Of a stretch of 64,000 nt of DNA, positions 47,068-55,708 are shown in pieces. The position numbers were made by a program, and so were the translations under genes. The DNA comes from Ignatzschineria rhizosphaerae (GTDB lineage: Bacteria > Pseudomonadota > Gammaproteobacteria > Cardiobacteriales > Wohlfahrtiimonadaceae): assembly GCF_022655595.1 (NCBI RefSeq), contig NZ_CP093379.1:289001-353000 (forward strand). The letters run 5' to 3'. Position 1 is the stretch's first letter. Each line of letters starts with the position of its first letter. Below the pieces are notes generated by a model. That model had not been told where the DNA came from. It ran no database searches and saw nothing but the letters and a program-made list of their open reading frames with translations.

Positions 47068-47895
47068 ATGCAATTATTAAAACAATGGACACACTCTTTT
47101 AAAGTTATCTCTCTGATGGCAATAACGCTACTAATTGCAGCTTGTGGTGAGGGTAAAGATTCTGATAAAAAGATTGTCTTTGGTTTTGGCCCATCAACAT
47201 ATGCTGAGCAATTTGAGAAGGGAATTCGTCCTATTCTTGAGGATCAAGGTTATGAAGTTGTGGTAAAAATCTTATCGCAAAATATGCAAATCAACCCCGC
47301 TTTAAAAGATGGTTCGATTGATGTCGCAGGGCATCAAAGCATCGCTTATATGGAAGAAATGAATAAAGAGTTAAGTATGAATATGGTGAAACTTGCAGAC
47401 ACCGCAAGCGCGCCGCAATCGCTTCGTAGCACAAAACATCAATCTCTAGACGATGTAAAAGCCGGCATGACCGTGGCAATCCCGAATGATCCAGTCAATG
47501 CTGAACGTGCAGCAAGAATCTTAGAGAGCATCGGTTGGGTTGAAGTGACAAATGAAGAAGTTTCCCGCTTTAGTGAGAGAGATATTATCTCTTTAAATGG
47601 CATAAAAGTTCTATTATTAGATCCAGCCCAAGGTTTAAGAATTTTAGAAGATGTCGATTTTGCAGTGATTAATGGAAACTATGTTGCCAATGCCGGTCTT
47701 AAAATGACAGATGCTTTAGTTGTGGAAGAGACGCCAGAAGAGCATGTGGTGATGATCTCTATTCGTGGCGAAGATCAAGATAAACAGTGGGCGAAGGATT
47801 TAAAAGCAGCCTATGAGTCTGATGCTTTTGCAAGCTATATTCAAAATGAATCTCTTTATGATGGTTTTATTTTACCAACAGCCTGGCAGAAGTAA
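47068..47895 (+). CDS. metQ: MetQ/NlpA methionine-binding lipoprotein 2
   Basis: A 275-residue lipoprotein (lipobox LIAAC) and tandem paralogue of the previous gene: IVFGFGPSTYAEQFEKGIRP, LKDGSIDVAGHQSIAYMEEM, GMTVAIPNDPVNAERAARIL and DVDFAVINGNYV align segment by segment. A strong AAGGAG precedes it. Two receptors for one MetNI pump may widen substrate range (methionine, methionine sulfoxide, derivatives) or affinity. A terminator ends the cluster. Confidence 0.9.
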   Translation: MQLLKQWTHSFKVISLMAITLLIAACGEGKDSDKKIVFGFGPSTYAEQFEKGIRPILEDQGYEVVVKILSQNMQINPALKDGSIDVAGHQSIAYMEEMNKELSMNMVKLADTASAPQSLRSTKHQSLDDVKAGMTVAIPNDPVNAERAARILESIGWVEVTNEEVSRFSERDIISLNGIKVLLLDPAQGLRILEDVDFAVINGNYVANAGLKMTDALVVEETPEEHVVMISIRGEDQDKQWAKDLKAAYESDAFASYIQNESLYDGFILPTAWQK

Positions 47896-47921
47896 TATTT
47901 AGGTAAAGTGGTTCATGCATC

Positions 47922-47952
47922 ATACCCAGAAGACTTTTCTGGGTATTTTTTT
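47922..47952 (+). terminator. Terminator ending the met locus
   Basis: Arms ATACCCAGAA and TTCTGGGTAT with a short loop, then seven T residues. Confidence 0.92.
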
Positions 47953-48145
47953 GCCTAGAGATTTTATAGGTTTCTTCTTGTTAATTAATATCATGCTGTT
48001 GACAAATATTTTAAAGTTAAGATTTAAGGTATAAATTATATTAATTATGCGTAACCTATTTATATAAAATAATGGATATTTCTTTAATTTCATTGGTGTA
48101 GGGAAAATATCACACTGATACAGATTATGTGAGGCTTAAAGTAGC

Positions 48146-48361
48146 ATGTTATTTTTCATGTTTTATATCATGTCTTTTCCTTTCGTATTAGGAATTATTT
48201 CTCTACTCTCAGAGAGAACGGTTTTAGTTGGAATAGGCGGTTTTCCCGTAGATCTAGTCATAAATTTTTTGGGAGCGTTACTTTTTTCTTTTATTCCGGC
48301 AACCATTTTTTCTTTATTGGCTGCTTTTTATAAAATGAAGCAAGCGCCTAAGAAGGGATAG
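48146..48361 (+). CDS. Small two-helix membrane protein
   Basis: A 71-residue protein with two membrane helices (FYIMSFPFVLGIISLL and VDLVINFLGALLFSFIPATI) and a basic tail (KMKQAPKKG). The second helix and tail resemble the protein at 52525 (FVPAILFSIIIDVYKKAKK), so the two appear to be paralogues. It is 11 bp upstream of a larger membrane protein gene and probably co-transcribed. The family is not recognised. Confidence 0.5.
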   Translation: MLFFMFYIMSFPFVLGIISLLSERTVLVGIGGFPVDLVINFLGALLFSFIPATIFSLLAAFYKMKQAPKKG

Positions 48362-48372
48362 GGAAATATCAC

Positions 48373-49341
48373 ATGAATAAGATAGAACACCCATTCTCGC
48401 TTTATAAGCTTCCTATGGTTGGAGTTGGAACGATTTTAGTTTTACAGCTCATCACAATATTAGGGCTTGTCTTTTATAAGGACTTTAATGTTTTAGACTT
48501 CTTTCCCTTTGATGACGGTTTTAGTTTTCTGACCTTTTTATTAGGTGCCATATTATCAGCAACGGCTTTGATGGGATTTATCATGATGGTATTTCATCAT
48601 TTTAAAATTAATGTTGTCACAAGAATAAATATTATTTTTACGATAGGGTTAATGGTACTTTTTTATTTGATTGTCTGGGGATTTTTAGGTCTTTTTATTG
48701 TTCTTGTAAATAACAGCATCTATTTCTTGACGTATGAATCTATAATGACGCTATTTCAATGGTTATCATTACTGTTACTTCTTCTTTTCTTAGTCCCCCT
48801 TTTAACCTTTATTTTATTAATCAGTATGTTCCGCAGGGCTTTTGATCGTTATGAGGGTGGGCTCTGTAAGGTTTATTCTTCTCGTTATTGGCGATTTGCC
48901 AATATGTTGGCAATTTTTACTAGTTATAGTTTTATAGAGATCATCTTTCATCTTGTGTGGACTTCCTTAGTGAATTTTTCGATATCAGATACTTTTTACG
49001 AGATGAGTTGGAGCGTGATATTGCTAAAGATGATCCCTAGCTTTTATATGATTGCTTATATACCAATGAGCCTTTATTTTTTAATTCTAGGCGTGAAAAA
49101 TCACCCCTCTTTAACACAATTGCATTTATCATCAGTATTGATAGCGACTCCTATTTTATTTTTAGCATCGGGAATTTTGTCCGCAATGGGCACAGGAATT
49201 TACTTATGGTCAGCCTCTGGGGCGATGATGCTTGAACTTTTCTCCTTTACCTTAATCATTATTGCTCTATTTTTTTTAATCATCGGGTTCTTTGTGACTA
49301 ATGGAATTATTAATGCCTGTTTTAAGAAACATTTTAGATAA
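48373..49341 (+). CDS. Polytopic membrane protein of unknown function
   Basis: A 322-residue protein with about eight hydrophobic segments and short polar loops. No enzymatic or transport motif is visible. A ribosome site (AGGGATAGGGAAATATCAC) precedes ATG 48373. It follows the small membrane protein by 11 bp. I do not recognise the family; it could be a transporter subunit or an envelope-stress membrane protein. Confidence 0.55.
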   Translation: MNKIEHPFSLYKLPMVGVGTILVLQLITILGLVFYKDFNVLDFFPFDDGFSFLTFLLGAILSATALMGFIMMVFHHFKINVVTRINIIFTIGLMVLFYLIVWGFLGLFIVLVNNSIYFLTYESIMTLFQWLSLLLLLLFLVPLLTFILLISMFRRAFDRYEGGLCKVYSSRYWRFANMLAIFTSYSFIEIIFHLVWTSLVNFSISDTFYEMSWSVILLKMIPSFYMIAYIPMSLYFLILGVKNHPSLTQLHLSSVLIATPILFLASGILSAMGTGIYLWSASGAMMLELFSFTLIIIALFFLIIGFFVTNGIINACFKKHFR

Positions 49342-49508
49342 GAGGATTATTAAAAAAACACTTTTGATATTTAATTTAAAAAGCAAATGAAAACACATTA
49401 ATAATTTATTTGAATTTTATATTGCTGATTATATTGCCATCTATTTGAATGTTAATTTTATGTCTATATACTAGCTTTTTTTTAATTTCAAATAGGAAAT
49501 ATTGAGTA

Positions 49509-49937
49509 ATGATTTACGGCATTTTATTAATTATCTTAGGACTTTTAGCAAGCCCTTTACTTGTTTTATCGAAAAAGCCTAATGCAAAAGAGTTATTAGA
49601 TAAAGTTGCTCCTTATCAGGGCTTTATTGGCGTTATTTTCTTAATTTGGGGTGTTTGGGGGATTATCGCTTCTGTGCTCTCTATCAACTTTTTAGCACAT
49701 GCTCCGATTTGGTGGATTACAGGATTAGCCGTTGCCATTTTAGAGGCTTTGTTAGGGTTCATTATGGGCTATGGTTTAGTGACAAAGTATGTTTTAAACA
49801 AAAATGAAGCAGCAAAAGCAAAAGGCGAAGCGGTATTAGCTAAAATTGCACCATTATAAGGTACGTTAGGAATTATCGCCATTTGCCTTGGTATCTGGTC
49901 TATTGTGACGGTGTTTTTATTTGCCGTATCTGCTTAA
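49509..49937 (+). pseudogene. Membrane protein gene with an in-frame premature stop (CAA to TAA)
   Basis: The frame reads 116 codons to LAKIAPL, stops at TAA 49857-49859, then continues in the same frame for 25 more codons (GTLGIIAICLGIWSIVTVFL and on) to TAA 49935. The protein is internally repeated: N-terminal DKVAPYQGFIGVIFLIWGVW aligns with AKIAPL-stop-GTLGIIAICLGIW. The stop falls exactly where the first repeat has Gln, so the ancestral codon was probably CAA. The intact protein would have one more membrane helix. Read-through, a true shorter protein or a sequencing error are alternatives. Confidence 0.75.
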
Positions 49938-49974
49938 TGTTTCCTTTAGTAGTAACATTACTATTTTAGTGATG

Positions 49975-50009
49975 AAAGCGCTCTTAATAATAGGAGCGCT
50001 TTTATTTTA
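49975..50009. terminator. Bidirectional terminator
   Basis: Arms AAAGCGCTC and GAGCGCTTT with an inner loop, between convergent genes; a T-rich tail follows on the + strand. Confidence 0.85.
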
Positions 50010-50045
50010 TGAGGGAAGAGGGAAGTCGCAAATGACTTTTCAAAA

Positions 50046-50882
50046 TTACAATTTAAGATCGATCTTGAGTATGGCTGGATCATTGAGCAGGAATGCCGCC
50101 ATTTGTGTCGCTTGTCCTTTTAGCATCTCAACACCTTTTACAATCGGCATCCCTTTCTCTTGTGCCTTTTTTAGTAAAAGCGTGACATCAGGTCTCATAA
50201 TTACTTCTGTAATCCAAGTCTCTTGATCTAAATGATCGAGAGAAAACGGTATCATCTCTTCCATACCAATCATACCTACAGGCGTTGCATTAATACAGAC
50301 CGTCATATCGGTAGGTTGATCATCTCCTAAGGTTAATGTTGCATTAGGATAGGTTTTTTGAAGGTCATCAATTAATAATTGTGCTTGCTCTAGGGGCTTA
50401 TTATAAATCGTCAGATTTGTAACACCTTGATGGAGTAGATTAAAGGCAATAGCTCTACCAGCACCCCCAGCACCAACTTGATAAACTCTAGAAGTTTGAT
50501 CAAGAGGGACATTATTGCGAAGAAGGCCTAAAACAAATCCAGAGCCATCAAAAGTATCGCCAATCACCTCTTTTTGATCATTAAAACGGATAGCATTCAC
50601 CGTGCCAATTTCAAGGACATTAGGAGCTAACTGATCACACATTTTCATAATAGGAATCTTGTGCGGAATTGTGATGACAGCACCTTCAAAATTTTTAATA
50701 TGTTTACTCACATTCAAAAGTTGCTCTAAATGATCGCTATCGACTTCAAAAGGAACACATACGGCATCAATTTTCAGCTGCTTAAAAATACGGTTCATAA
50801 ATTGTGGGGTTTGAACTTGTTTAACAGGATCTGCAAAAATACCAAAGAGCCTTGTTTCACCAGAAATTTGAAATTCACTCAT
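50046..50882 (-). CDS. Shikimate dehydrogenase-family protein (AroE paralogue)
   Basis: A 278-residue protein of the shikimate/quinate dehydrogenase family: catalytic Lys in VITIPHKI, Asp in DTFDGSGF, and the NADP-binding QVGAGGAGRAIAFNLL. The substrate-binding motif at the N terminus, usually GxPxxHSxSPxxHN, reads GIFADPVKQVQTPQFMN, so the two shikimate-binding Ser residues are missing. It is therefore more likely a paralogue acting on another cyclic hydroxy acid than the housekeeping AroE. It is a single gene, divergent from dbpA. Confidence 0.8.
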   Translation of the reverse strand: MSEFQISGETRLFGIFADPVKQVQTPQFMNRIFKQLKIDAVCVPFEVDSDHLEQLLNVSKHIKNFEGAVITIPHKIPIMKMCDQLAPNVLEIGTVNAIRFNDQKEVIGDTFDGSGFVLGLLRNNVPLDQTSRVYQVGAGGAGRAIAFNLLHQGVTNLTIYNKPLEQAQLLIDDLQKTYPNATLTLGDDQPTDMTVCINATPVGMIGMEEMIPFSLDHLDQETWITEVIMRPDVTLLLKKAQEKGMPIVKGVEMLKGQATQMAAFLLNDPAILKIDLKL

Positions 50883-51084
50883 AGTTTACTCCTACAATTT
50901 AGTGTTGTGGTGTAAGAAGTGTAGGGTATAAAGTAAGTTTTTGAGAAAAATGAGGATGAAAACTTCTCTTAGATTGCTAAGCATTAATTATTTATAGTTT
51001 ATGAGTATTGAAAAATAGCGTACCATTCAAGAATCGATGAGATGGATATCTCATTTTTATTTTTATTATTTCAGAGAATATACA

Positions 51085-52482
51085 GTGCCTAATCAAAAGT
51101 TTTCAACCCTCTCTCTTCCTAAAACACAGCTCTTAAATCTAGAAGAATTAGGTTATACCTCAATGACGCCAATTCAAGAAAAGGCATTGCCGATTATCTT
51201 AAAAGGGCGTGATCTATTGGGGCAAGCGCAAACCGGAAGCGGTAAAACAGCTGCTTTTGGTATTGGGCTTTTAGAGCAGATTGATGTTAGGCAATTTACA
51301 ACGCAAAGTTTAATCATCTGCCCGACAAGAGAGCTTGCAGATCAGGTAAGTAAAGAGCTTCGAAGATTAGGACGATATATCCCTAATTTAAAAATCTCAA
51401 CAGTTTGTGGGGGAACACCCATTAAACGTCAAATTCATGCGATGGGACAACATGCGCCTCATATCGCGGTTGGTACCCCTGGAAGATTATTAGATCATTT
51501 AGAGCGCCGTACTTTGGATTTAGCAGATGTTAAAGTTCTAGTCTTAGATGAAGCGGATCGTATGCTTGATATGGGTTTTTTGGATGAAGTAGAAGAGATT
51601 ATTCAATACACGCCACAAAGACGCCAAACACTACTGTTTTCGGCAACTTATCCTCAAGATATTCAAGCGATTAGCCGTAAAATCCAATATAAACCAGAGA
51701 TGGTTGTGGTAGAAGCAACGGTTACTGAAGCTCCTAAAATTGAGCAATCTGTTGTAATTTTAGAAGATGGACGTGATAAATCGGATGCAACTTTGAATCT
51801 TTTGTATCAGTATGCGCCAGAATCAACGGTTGTTTTTTGTAATACCATTGCCTCAACTATTGAGCTTGCTGAGTTCTTACAAGATCATAATATCGATAGC
51901 TTAGCGCTTCATGGGGATTTAGACCAGCGTGAACGTGATCAGGTATTACTACGTTTTAGCAATCATAGTTGCCGGGTATTAGTTGCAACGGATGTAGCAG
52001 CAAGAGGACTTGATATTGAGGATCTTTCAATGGTGGTAAACTATGATATTCCCTTTGATGCAGAAGTATATGTCCATAGAATTGGTAGAACAGGACGAGC
52101 AGGAAAAACAGGAATTGCGGTCAGTTTAAGCCTTGCGGGAAAGGGGCATCGTTTAGAAGATATCAAAGCCTATACCGAGCAAGAGATGATAGAGATTCCT
52201 TTTTCAAAATTGGTAGAAACTTCGCCGATTTCGTTGATTGCACCGATGCTTACGATTGAAATTAATGAAGGCAAAAAATCAAAGATTAGTGCCGGCGATA
52301 TTTTAGGGGCATTAACTTCTAGAGGTGGTATTCAAGGGGCTGATGTTGGGAAAATCACTATTTTTCCTATGCAATCTTATGTGGCAGTTAAGCGGGAGTG
52401 TGCGGAAAAAGCAGTGGATCAAATTTGGAACACCACCTTAAAAGGGCTTCGTTGCCGAGCAAGGATTGTTAAAGGTGAATAA
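51085..52482 (+). CDS. dbpA: DEAD-box RNA helicase DbpA
   Basis: A 465-residue helicase from GTG 51085, which gives the expected N terminus (FSTLSLPKTQLLNLEELGYT). Motifs: Q MTPIQEKALP, I AQTGSGKTAA, Ia PTRELADQ, II VLDEADRMLDMGF, III SATYP, IV-VI CRVLVATDVAARGLDIE and HRIGRTGRAG. The C-terminal 75 residues form the DbpA RNA-binding domain (KISAGDILGALTSRGGI), which recognises hairpin 92 of 23S rRNA. It works in late 50S assembly. Confidence 0.93.
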   Translation: MPNQKFSTLSLPKTQLLNLEELGYTSMTPIQEKALPIILKGRDLLGQAQTGSGKTAAFGIGLLEQIDVRQFTTQSLIICPTRELADQVSKELRRLGRYIPNLKISTVCGGTPIKRQIHAMGQHAPHIAVGTPGRLLDHLERRTLDLADVKVLVLDEADRMLDMGFLDEVEEIIQYTPQRRQTLLFSATYPQDIQAISRKIQYKPEMVVVEATVTEAPKIEQSVVILEDGRDKSDATLNLLYQYAPESTVVFCNTIASTIELAEFLQDHNIDSLALHGDLDQRERDQVLLRFSNHSCRVLVATDVAARGLDIEDLSMVVNYDIPFDAEVYVHRIGRTGRAGKTGIAVSLSLAGKGHRLEDIKAYTEQEMIEIPFSKLVETSPISLIAPMLTIEINEGKKSKISAGDILGALTSRGGIQGADVGKITIFPMQSYVAVKRECAEKAVDQIWNTTLKGLRCRARIVKGE

Positions 52483-52524
52483 TTTAACAATAGAGTGCTG
52501 ATGATTTAAAAAAGTGAGGCAATC

Positions 52525-52773
52525 ATGTTTGTTCTGTTATATGTGGTGTTTTATCCCATTGTCCTTTTGATCGCTATGATGTTTAGAGACGACCATGGTT
52601 CTATTGGAGATTATCTAGTGGGACCTTACTTTTCAGCATTTTTGTGGACTTTTGTGCCGGCAATTCTTTTCTCAATCATTATTGATGTTTATAAAAAGGC
52701 TAAAAAAGAGCAAGCAGAAGAGATAGCTAACGAAACATCTAAGTCGACAAAGATTCCGAAGGATGAAGATTGA
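52525..52773 (+). CDS. Small two-helix membrane protein, paralogue of 48146
   Basis: An 82-residue protein with two membrane helices (FVLLYVVFYPIVLLIAMMF and FSAFLWTFVPAILFSIIIDV) followed by a charged tail rich in Lys and Glu. Sequence around the second helix (WTFVPAILFSIIIDVYKKA) parallels that of the gene at 48146 (SFIPATIFSLLAAFYKMK). It lies 42 bp downstream of dbpA with GTGAGGCAATC before the ATG. The family is not recognised. Confidence 0.5.
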   Translation: MFVLLYVVFYPIVLLIAMMFRDDHGSIGDYLVGPYFSAFLWTFVPAILFSIIIDVYKKAKKEQAEEIANETSKSTKIPKDED

Positions 52774-52872
52774 TAGTGTCTCAAAGATTTTGACATCGCT
52801 CAAAACTTTGATTCTTTTTAAGAATTGAAAGGTTACGAAAGAATCTTGAGTCCTCTTATTTATGGGGGAAAT

Positions 52873-53967
52873 TTATCTATTAAGATTCACGACCTTTGTC
52901 ACAACTTGTGGGATTGTCCAAAATCCGCCTGCCATGCCTCGGCAACTACCTGAATATCCACCTTCTGTTTGCACTAATGTCTGCCCATTCCAAGCATAGG
53001 CATGAAAACTCCAACAATCTCCAAGTCCACGGCCTTTGTGAGAAGAGAAGATCTCTCCATGTTCATAATCTTGTCCAATGATTGGCTGACTCCGCATTTT
53101 AAGATCTCGATCGATAACATAGTAGGCAGAACCATAGTTATAAGCTGCAAGATAGCATTGATGAGTGACTAAAACGTGATCTTTATCGAGTCCGTAAAGA
53201 ATGATCTCCATTTGCTCTAACTCTGAATCATCATTTGTCCAACAGATATTTTCATCACTTTCTACAAATAAAGATTTAGCAATGGTTCTAATTTCAGGTA
53301 GGTGCTTATTAAAATAGGTGAGATCTTCCTCTTTTTCTGTAAGAAGGGGAATGGTGATGGAAGGAATCTGGATTGGTTTTAAGATATTATCTTCAGGAAG
53401 ATCTCCTTTTTGAATTAAGGCGCTAGAGGTCCCAATACGTTTTTGAAATTCATCCATCTTTAATAGTATCTCTAAAAGCCCAGCGCCCGGAATCTTGATA
53501 TTTTCAATGGTATCAAGATTCTTAAAGTTTACCTCGACTACTATATTTTCCAGTGTCTTTGGGGACTGTAGTATTCCGGCAAGTTGAGTGCGCGTTAAAG
53601 TAAATTGATCATCCATGGGGTTTTCTAAATCACCATAGTTTTCTTGATTTAAAAGTAGTGAGAAATTTTTCGGAAGATCCCTATCTGTTGCCATATTTAG
53701 CTGTATAAATCCCTGCACTTCACTATTAGCACCAGCAGCTCTTTCAAGTAGTATTGATGCGCCTAAAACAAAATTGCTCTCTTCCCATGTTTGGTAGCCA
53801 TGAGCACGGCAAGTGCCGGTATTATCACAATCTAAAAGCCAATCATCTACCTTTTCACTTAAGTAGGGAGCGCTATGAGCAAGATTTGATAGAGCCATAG
53901 TAAAAGTACTAAATAGACTTAGTAGTATCCATTTTTTATGTAAGCTCATTTTTCTTTTTTTTGGCAT
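52873..53967 (-). CDS. DUF1176-family exported protein
   Basis: A 364-residue protein with an N-terminal signal (HKKWILLSLFSTFTMALSNL); a start at the second Met (7) is possible. The mature part starts with the family motif VDDWLLDCDNTGTCRAHGYQ and ends with the Cys-containing region SSHKGRGLGDCWSFHAYAWN, then TEGGYSGSCRGMAGGFW. DUF1176 proteins are periplasmic and of unknown function. Conserved Cys residues could form disulfides. It stands alone on its strand. Confidence 0.8.
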   Translation of the reverse strand: MPKKRKMSLHKKWILLSLFSTFTMALSNLAHSAPYLSEKVDDWLLDCDNTGTCRAHGYQTWEESNFVLGASILLERAAGANSEVQGFIQLNMATDRDLPKNFSLLLNQENYGDLENPMDDQFTLTRTQLAGILQSPKTLENIVVEVNFKNLDTIENIKIPGAGLLEILLKMDEFQKRIGTSSALIQKGDLPEDNILKPIQIPSITIPLLTEKEEDLTYFNKHLPEIRTIAKSLFVESDENICWTNDDSELEQMEIILYGLDKDHVLVTHQCYLAAYNYGSAYYVIDRDLKMRSQPIIGQDYEHGEIFSSHKGRGLGDCWSFHAYAWNGQTLVQTEGGYSGSCRGMAGGFWTIPQVVTKVVNLNR

Positions 53968-54172
53968 GGGAATCTCTATTAATAGTGGTGTGTCTATATT
54001 ATTTTATCTATTGAATAAACGTGCAAGAATCTTGTGATGAGTTGTTTCGTATGATTGAAGGATTTATTGAAAGGGTAATAGCTATGATTAGTAACGATGA
54101 ATAATAACGGTGATCAACAGTTATATCTACCGATTTCAAAGAAGATGGCTTTAAATGAATTTTCAAAAAAAC

Positions 54173-54220
54173 AAAAAATACGCTAGGGAATTACTATATC
54201 ATCTAGCGTATCTTTAATTT
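54173..54220 (-). terminator. Terminator after grxB
   Basis: Arms TACGCTAG and CTAGCGTA, with A-rich sequence on the + strand left flank giving a T-run for minus-strand transcripts that end at 54262. Confidence 0.75.
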
Positions 54221-54261
54221 TTTGTCTCTGATTTCAATTTCTTAAATTTAAGACACAGTGC

Positions 54262-54933
54262 TTATCTTGGTACTGGCGCAAAGGGATCAATGGCTTTACT
54301 TTGATAACTTGGGAGTTTGGAAGCTTTTTCCATTATTTCAATATATTTTGCAACCTTTGAAGGAAGCTCGATCCCTTTAATTGCCGTGATATGACGTAGC
54401 ATGGGATAGAGTAAAATATCATCTAGGGCAAATGTTTGGCGCTTGACACGATCAAGGTCGATGATTGTTTCAAGTTTAAGGAGGGCATTATGACCTTCTT
54501 GCATGAGGCGAGTCGCTTCTTTATGGAGCTGATTAAAATCATCTACTCTAGGTTCATGGATCGCCCGATAAGCTTCTCTTGCTTCTAAGGAGGCAAGTTC
54601 AGGAAGATCCATTTGATAGTAAAGGGGTGTAGTGAGACGATCAAAAATATCATCAGAATTGTTAATCCAGTTGGCGATTCTTGGGTCTTGCTCCGGCAGT
54701 AAGATCGATTCTCCAATCTCTTCATCGAGATACTTAACGATATCTAGGCTTTCCACCATATATTGATGAGGGGCATATTCTAAAATAGGCATTAAATCAT
54801 TCCCCGTCATTTTTGTTGGGGTTTCAGAATCATCTTGTTGAATATAGTGTAATTCAAATGGAAGATCTTTTAAGCCAAGTATCACACGAACACGAGCGCA
54901 AAATGGGCAGTGATCTAGTAAATATAATTTCAT
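54262..54933 (-). CDS. grxB: Glutaredoxin 2
   Basis: A 223-residue GST-fold glutaredoxin. The N-terminal thioredoxin domain has the active-site CPFC (MKLYLLDHCPFCARVRVILG) and the glutathione-binding ESLDIVKYLDEE. The C-terminal all-helical Grx2 domain ends DDILLYPMLRHITAIKGIEL. E. coli Grx2 is 215 residues and aligns throughout. It reduces protein and glutathione disulfides. AAGGAGATAATT precedes the ATG. It is next to a quinone reductase on the same strand. Confidence 0.93.
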   Translation of the reverse strand: MKLYLLDHCPFCARVRVILGLKDLPFELHYIQQDDSETPTKMTGNDLMPILEYAPHQYMVESLDIVKYLDEEIGESILLPEQDPRIANWINNSDDIFDRLTTPLYYQMDLPELASLEAREAYRAIHEPRVDDFNQLHKEATRLMQEGHNALLKLETIIDLDRVKRQTFALDDILLYPMLRHITAIKGIELPSKVAKYIEIMEKASKLPSYQSKAIDPFAPVPR

Positions 54934-55023
54934 AATTATCTCCTTAGTAGAAATTAGTGGAGAGCTATCTATAAAATAGTTTTAGCTCAGCCACAAATGA
55001 TAGGAAAATGAAGAAAGACGAGG

Positions 55024-55578
55024 TTAAATACTGATAAGAGATTGCAAGTGCTGATGATAATCTTCAGCGCTTTGCTCAATTTCTTGCTTAGAGAGTTCTT
55101 TCATTGCTGCATTAGGCTCTGTTCCAAACAGGAAAAAAGGTTTTAAATAGCGTGATTTAATATAGTTTACGGTCATCTCAAAAGGTCTTAGTACCTCTTC
55201 AATCGTGTGAAGATAACGTCCCGTTGGTTGATAGTCCTCTTTCCAAATTCCAACAGCAACAGCAAGTGAGAACGATTTATTGATTAAGGCATTCCCCGAA
55301 GAGCCGTAAGCCCAGCCATAGGTCAGCACTAAATCTTGCCATTTTTTAAGAAGGGGCGGTGAGCTAAACCAAAAGAGAGGGAATTGAAAGACAATATGGT
55401 CATGGTCTTCTACTAATTTTTGCTCAGCCTCAACATCGATATTTTTATCAGGATAGACTTCGTAAAGATCATGAATGGTATATTGTTCAGGGTGTGATTT
55501 GAGTTTTTCTAGCCATGCTTTATTGACAACAGAACGTTCAAGATTTGGGTGCGCTATAATAACGAGAGTTTTTTTCAT
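55024..55578 (-). CDS. Flavodoxin-fold NAD(P)H quinone oxidoreductase (YwrO/KefF-like)
   Basis: A 184-residue flavoenzyme from ATG 55578, behind AAGGAAATATCAA; an in-frame ATG at 55626 adds 16 residues with no family match. The FMN-binding motif LVIIAHPNLERSVVN, the HIVFQFPLFWFSSPPLLKKW segment and GWAYG are typical of NQO1-like enzymes. It reduces quinones by two electrons, avoiding radicals. It is divergent from an HxlR regulator, as in quinone-responsive systems such as YodB. Confidence 0.87.
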   Translation of the reverse strand: MKKTLVIIAHPNLERSVVNKAWLEKLKSHPEQYTIHDLYEVYPDKNIDVEAEQKLVEDHDHIVFQFPLFWFSSPPLLKKWQDLVLTYGWAYGSSGNALINKSFSLAVAVGIWKEDYQPTGRYLHTIEEVLRPFEMTVNYIKSRYLKPFFLFGTEPNAAMKELSKQEIEQSAEDYHQHLQSLISI

Positions 55579-55677
55579 TTGATATTTCCTTATAATAATG
55601 AAGCATTTAGAAAATAAATTCTTCAAGTTGAATTTATTGTAAGAGAGTCGATATCAAAAAAAAAGTACGGTAAATGA

Positions 55678-55692
55678 GGTTATATACTAACC
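55678..55692. promoter_or_regulatory. Candidate HxlR operator
   Basis: The inverted repeat GGTTA-TATAC-TAACC lies between the divergent quinone reductase and the HxlR regulator, 16 bp before the regulator's ATG. Position and symmetry suit binding by an HxlR/YodB-type dimer controlling both genes. Confidence 0.45.
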
Positions 55693-55708
55693 CAAAGGAG
55701 AGTGTAAA

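Noticed and set aside
49921-50226. Plus-strand frame over the 3' part of the AroE paralogue
   Set aside because: It is antisense to a clear gene, covers a terminator and has no ribosome site.
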